DNA of 64,000 nucleotides, from NCBI RefSeq assembly GCF_000619825.1, contig NZ_JHUW01000011.1:147462-211461 (forward strand), written 5' to 3'. How positions within the stretch are numbered: position 1 is the first letter of the stretch; every line of letters begins with the position of its first letter. The DNA comes from Prevotella sp. MA2016 (lineage in GTDB: Bacteria; Bacteroidota; Bacteroidia; Bacteroidales; Bacteroidaceae). The notes beneath the pieces are model-generated. The model was not told the origin of the DNA. It saw nothing but the letters and a program-made list of their open reading frames with translations, and made no database searches. Made by a program: the position numbers and the translations under genes. Of this stretch, positions 62,192-64,000 are shown piece by piece.

Positions 62192-62199
62192 CAAAGATA
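62192..62199 (-). promoter_or_regulatory. -7 promoter box of the lipoprotein gene
   Basis: On the minus strand this is TATCTTTG, 65 bp before the start at 62126. Confidence 0.6.
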
Positions 62200-62273
62200 G
62201 TAATTCTTTCGCAAAGTTGCCTTTCATCCCCGATTAAATAATGTTAACACCGAAAAAAACGTAAAACTATAGT

Positions 62274-62327
62274 AGAAAGCATATAAAAATGTTAAATATC
62301 ACACTTTTTATATCAGAAAGCATGTAA
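62274..62327 (+). promoter_or_regulatory. Candidate HipB operators
   Basis: AGAAAGCATATAA (62274-62286) and AGAAAGCATGTAA (62315-62327) are direct repeats 41 bp apart. Between them ATATAAAAA (62281-62289) and TTTTTATAT (62305-62313) form a perfect 9-bp inverted repeat. They lie just upstream of the hip -7 box. Confidence 0.55.
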
Positions 62328-62343
62328 TTTACAAATAATATTG

Positions 62344-62351
62344 TAATTTTG
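62344..62351 (+). promoter_or_regulatory. -7 promoter box of the hip operon
   Basis: TAATTTTG lies 22 bp before the hipB ATG at 62374 and shows that the ATG at 62353, two bases downstream of the box, is not the start. Confidence 0.7.
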
Positions 62352-62373
62352 CATGCGAAAGAATATAATTTAT

Positions 62374-62577
62374 ATGGAAAAGACAAAGTTATCGAAGGTA
62401 GTAAAGGATTTGCGCAAGGAATATGGCCTTACGCAAGAAGATCTGGCTATGAAGTCTGGCGTAGGCTTGTGTTTTGTACGCAATCTGGAACAGGGAAAGC
62501 CGACGTTAAGAATGGATAAGGTCAACCAGCTACTTGATTTGTTTAACTACGAACTTACAGCAACCAAAAGGCAATGA
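62374..62577 (+). CDS. hipB: HipB-like XRE-family antitoxin/repressor
   Basis: This 67-residue protein starts at 62374 (MEKTKLSKVVKDLRKEYGLTQEDLAMKSGVGLCFVRNLEQGKPTLRMDKVNQLL). It is a single XRE helix-turn-helix domain of the HipB type, which represses the operon and helps restrain the toxin. It overlaps the next gene by 4 bp (ATGA). Candidate operators are visible upstream. Confidence 0.9.
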   Translation: MEKTKLSKVVKDLRKEYGLTQEDLAMKSGVGLCFVRNLEQGKPTLRMDKVNQLLDLFNYELTATKRQ

Positions 62578-62912
62578 GACAAGCAGAGATATATCGAAAG
62601 AATGTCCTTGCTGGCATCTTGACAGAAGATGGTGGCGAATACCGATTCGGTTATGATGAAGCGTACCTCAAACGTGAAGATGCGCAACCTGTAAGTCTGA
62701 CACTCCCATTACAAACGGAAACATTCGTAAGTCCTGTACTATTCCCGTTCTTTGATGGTTTGATACCTGAAGGATGGCTACTTGATGTGGCACTTCGCAA
62801 CACCGACATCAGTATTCTTGACCGTATGTCGCTATTATTGTTATGCTGCAAGGAGTGTATCGGTTCTGTCAGTGTCGTGCCTATAAATAAGGAAGGAGGC
62901 GACAATGTGTAA
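62574..62912 (+). CDS. hipS: HipS-like protein (separate HipA N-terminal subdomain)
   Basis: This 112-residue protein corresponds to the N-terminal subdomain 1 of HipA (RKNVLAGILTEDGGEYRFGYDEAYLKREDAQPVSLTLPLQTE, then PFFDGLIPEGWLLDVAL). In full-length HipA this part is fused to the kinase; here it is its own gene, with hipB before it (4-bp overlap) and the kinase after it (8-bp overlap). That is the layout of hipBST systems, in which HipS, not HipB, is the main antitoxin. The assignment rests on order and domain split, not on experiment. Confidence 0.82.
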   Translation: MRQAEIYRKNVLAGILTEDGGEYRFGYDEAYLKREDAQPVSLTLPLQTETFVSPVLFPFFDGLIPEGWLLDVALRNTDISILDRMSLLLLCCKECIGSVSVVPINKEGGDNV

Positions 62913-63834
62913 ATGTCTATATTGTTATAAGGAATTGGAAGAAGGTCAGAAAGACATGCATCCAAGATGTGCCCGAAAATTCTTTGGAACAAAGGATGTG
63001 CCCTTGCTGGAGTACAAACATGAAGAGCTCGACCAATTAGCCGAGCAGGTAATTCGTGCTCAAACATCTCTGACAGGCGTTCAACCCAAATTGTCTCTGA
63101 ACCTCGATAAGCACGATGGCTGTAGCCGACTGACTATCGTAGGACTTTGGGGAGATTATATCTTCAAGCCACAAACGGAGAGTTACGTGCAGTTGCCCGA
63201 AAATGAGGACTTAACGATGCACCTTGCGGAAGCCGCAAAGATTAGTGTGGTGCCTCATAGCCTTATTCGTTTGGCTGATGGAAAACTGGGGTACATCACA
63301 AAGCGTATTGACCGAACCGAGAATGGCGAGAAGATAGACATGGAGGATATGTGCCAACTCACGCTACACCCTACGGAGTATAAGTACAAAGGATCGCATG
63401 AGCAGATAGCAAAGACAATCTTGCAGTACAGCAACACACCAAAACTCGACCTTACGAATTACATGCAGTTGCTACTCTTCTGTTTTGTCACAGGCAACAA
63501 CGATATGCACCTGAAGAACTTCTCGCTCTATCGTCCTTCTGAGGGCTATCAACTCACTCCTGCTTATGACCTCCTCAATGTCGCCATTGCCAATCCGAAG
63601 GACAAGGAGGAATTGGCACTTACTCTTGTGGGAAAGAAAGCGAAACTCCGTTTGGCAGACTTTCTTAATGCTGCAAAGACTATGGGACTGGAAGAAAATG
63701 TAGTACAGCGTCTCGTCGCAGGGCTTCATAAGGTGTTTCCCAAATGGCAACAGCTTATAAAAGATTCCTTCCTCAGTGATGACCTGAAACAAGCGTATGA
63801 AGAACTGATAGTTTCCAGATTGGATAGGTTGTAG
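62905..63834 (+). CDS. hipT: HipT-like Ser/Thr kinase toxin
   Basis: This 309-residue kinase starts with a Cys/His cluster (MCKCLYCYKEL, then MHPRCARKFFG) that looks like a zinc ribbon, followed by the HipA-type kinase core without subdomain 1. Seen are the Gly-rich loop SLTGVQPKLS (Ser55 and Thr57, where HipT proteins carry regulatory phosphosites), KLGYITKRIDR (ATP lysine region), TGNNDMHLKNFSLY (catalytic Asp-x-x-x-Lys-Asn) and PAYDLLNV (metal Asp). The E. coli HipT target is TrpS; the target here is unknown. Confidence 0.88.
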   Translation: MCKCLYCYKELEEGQKDMHPRCARKFFGTKDVPLLEYKHEELDQLAEQVIRAQTSLTGVQPKLSLNLDKHDGCSRLTIVGLWGDYIFKPQTESYVQLPENEDLTMHLAEAAKISVVPHSLIRLADGKLGYITKRIDRTENGEKIDMEDMCQLTLHPTEYKYKGSHEQIAKTILQYSNTPKLDLTNYMQLLLFCFVTGNNDMHLKNFSLYRPSEGYQLTPAYDLLNVAIANPKDKEELALTLVGKKAKLRLADFLNAAKTMGLEENVVQRLVAGLHKVFPKWQQLIKDSFLSDDLKQAYEELIVSRLDRL

Positions 63835-63853
63835 ATACAAACTCGAGCAGGAT

Positions 63854-63890
63854 TTTTTGTTTTGGGATAGGCTACATCTCAAAACAAAAA
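63854..63890. repeat. 11-bp perfect inverted repeat after the hip operon
   Basis: TTTTTGTTTTG (63854-63864) and CAAAACAAAAA (63880-63890) flank a 15-nt loop. No T-run follows, so it is at best a weak terminator. A small CCCCG-CGC-CGGGG hairpin lies at 63894-63906. Confidence 0.7.
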
Positions 63891-63907
63891 GTGCCCCGCG
63901 CCGGGGT

Positions 63908-64000
63908 TGAAGTGCACCCCGAAAGTTAGACAAAAAACTTTCGGGGTGTATTATGTTAAAGAAAAAGCAAAAGAGGCAAAGCCTATCAGACTATCTCCGT
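63908..64000 (+). mobile_element. Left end of a probable insertion sequence (IS3-like), cut by the window
   Basis: The end sequence TGAAGTGCACCCCGAAAGTTAGAC resembles IS3-family termini in Bacteroidota. A perfect 13-bp inverted repeat (CACCCCGAAAGTT at 63915-63927 and AACTTTCGGGGTG at 63936-63948) lies just before an ATG at 63953 that opens MLKKKQKRQSLSDYLR to the window edge, probably the transposase. The hairpin would block translation of read-through transcripts. The family call is tentative. Confidence 0.55.
63953..64000 (+). CDS. Start of probable transposase ORF (partial)
   Basis: The ORF is open from the ATG at 63953 to the window end; 16 residues (MLKKKQKRQSLSDYLR). The very basic start fits a DNA-binding transposase protein, but the fragment is too short to assign by itself. 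Context (IS-like end with hairpin) is the main evidence. Confidence 0.45.
   Translation, partial: MLKKKQKRQSLSDYLR

Noticed and set aside
62353..62373. Upstream ATG for hipB
   Set aside because: It lies two bases after the -7 box, at or before the likely transcription start; the ATG at 62374 begins the conserved domain.
62574..63834. hipA broken by a frameshift
   Set aside because: Both parts have their own start codons, a normal overlap, and the split falls exactly at the subdomain boundary known from hipBST; a sequencing error is still possible but less likely.
1..64000. CRISPR arrays, tRNA or rRNA genes
   Set aside because: No regularly spaced repeats with unique spacers and no convincing tRNA or rRNA sequence were seen by reading; a covariance-model search was not possible here.

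Overview
The window looks like a chromosomal segment of a Prevotella-type gut or rumen Bacteroidota. The grounds are: promoters of the Bacteroidota type (TAnnTTTG -7 boxes, often with TTTG about 19-20 nt upstream) before most transcription units, a SusC/SusD pair, a CHU_C-type protein, DUF1573 and DUF3078 proteins, and a trpBEGDCFA operon. The genus is an inference; no rRNA or tRNA gene was seen.

Layout. 1-20 kb is housekeeping: the end of a GT4 glycosyltransferase, a DUF2582-type winged-helix protein, aspS, a DUF1573 protein, a DUF3078 outer-membrane protein, a yidC operon (yidC, S9 peptidase, MFS, DUF1846, MFS), and a leftward operon (LysM/periplasmic-binding protein, outer-membrane barrel, POT peptide transporter, NhaC antiporter, EEP-family enzyme). 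20-30 kb holds uvrA and then the complete trp operon. The trp operon has its own promoter, a Trp-Trp-Trp leader peptide and a terminator/antiterminator attenuator.

30-51 kb is a rhamnogalacturonan-I/L-rhamnose locus. On the + strand are a secreted 1600-residue three-domain enzyme (GH28-GH105-six-hairpin domain) and a SusC/SusD pair. Converging on it is an eight-gene operon: tandem SGNH acetylesterase, rhaM, GH28, rhaB, rhaA, MFS permease, rhaD and a DUF4450-like six-hairpin enzyme. Together these would bind, deacetylate and cut pectin, import L-rhamnose, and split it to DHAP and L-lactaldehyde. An aldo/keto reductase at 53.3-54.2 kb shares a promoter element with the rha operon and may reduce the lactaldehyde. 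oxyR and a divergent polyferredoxin lie between them.

54-64 kb is accessory DNA: a VapBC-like pair, a phage-like cluster (S24 peptidase, small OB-like protein, BRO antirepressor, VirE/DUF3987 ATPase, unknown, M15 peptidase), a surface lipoprotein, a split three-gene hip locus (hipB-hipS-hipT order), and the left end of a probable insertion sequence.

The most unusual signal is repeat traffic into genes. A ~97-bp palindromic element occurs once between trpD and trpC and once, inverted, in frame inside the VirE/DUF3987 gene. Spacer-like short repeats also appear in frame in trpF, rhaB and one MFS gene.
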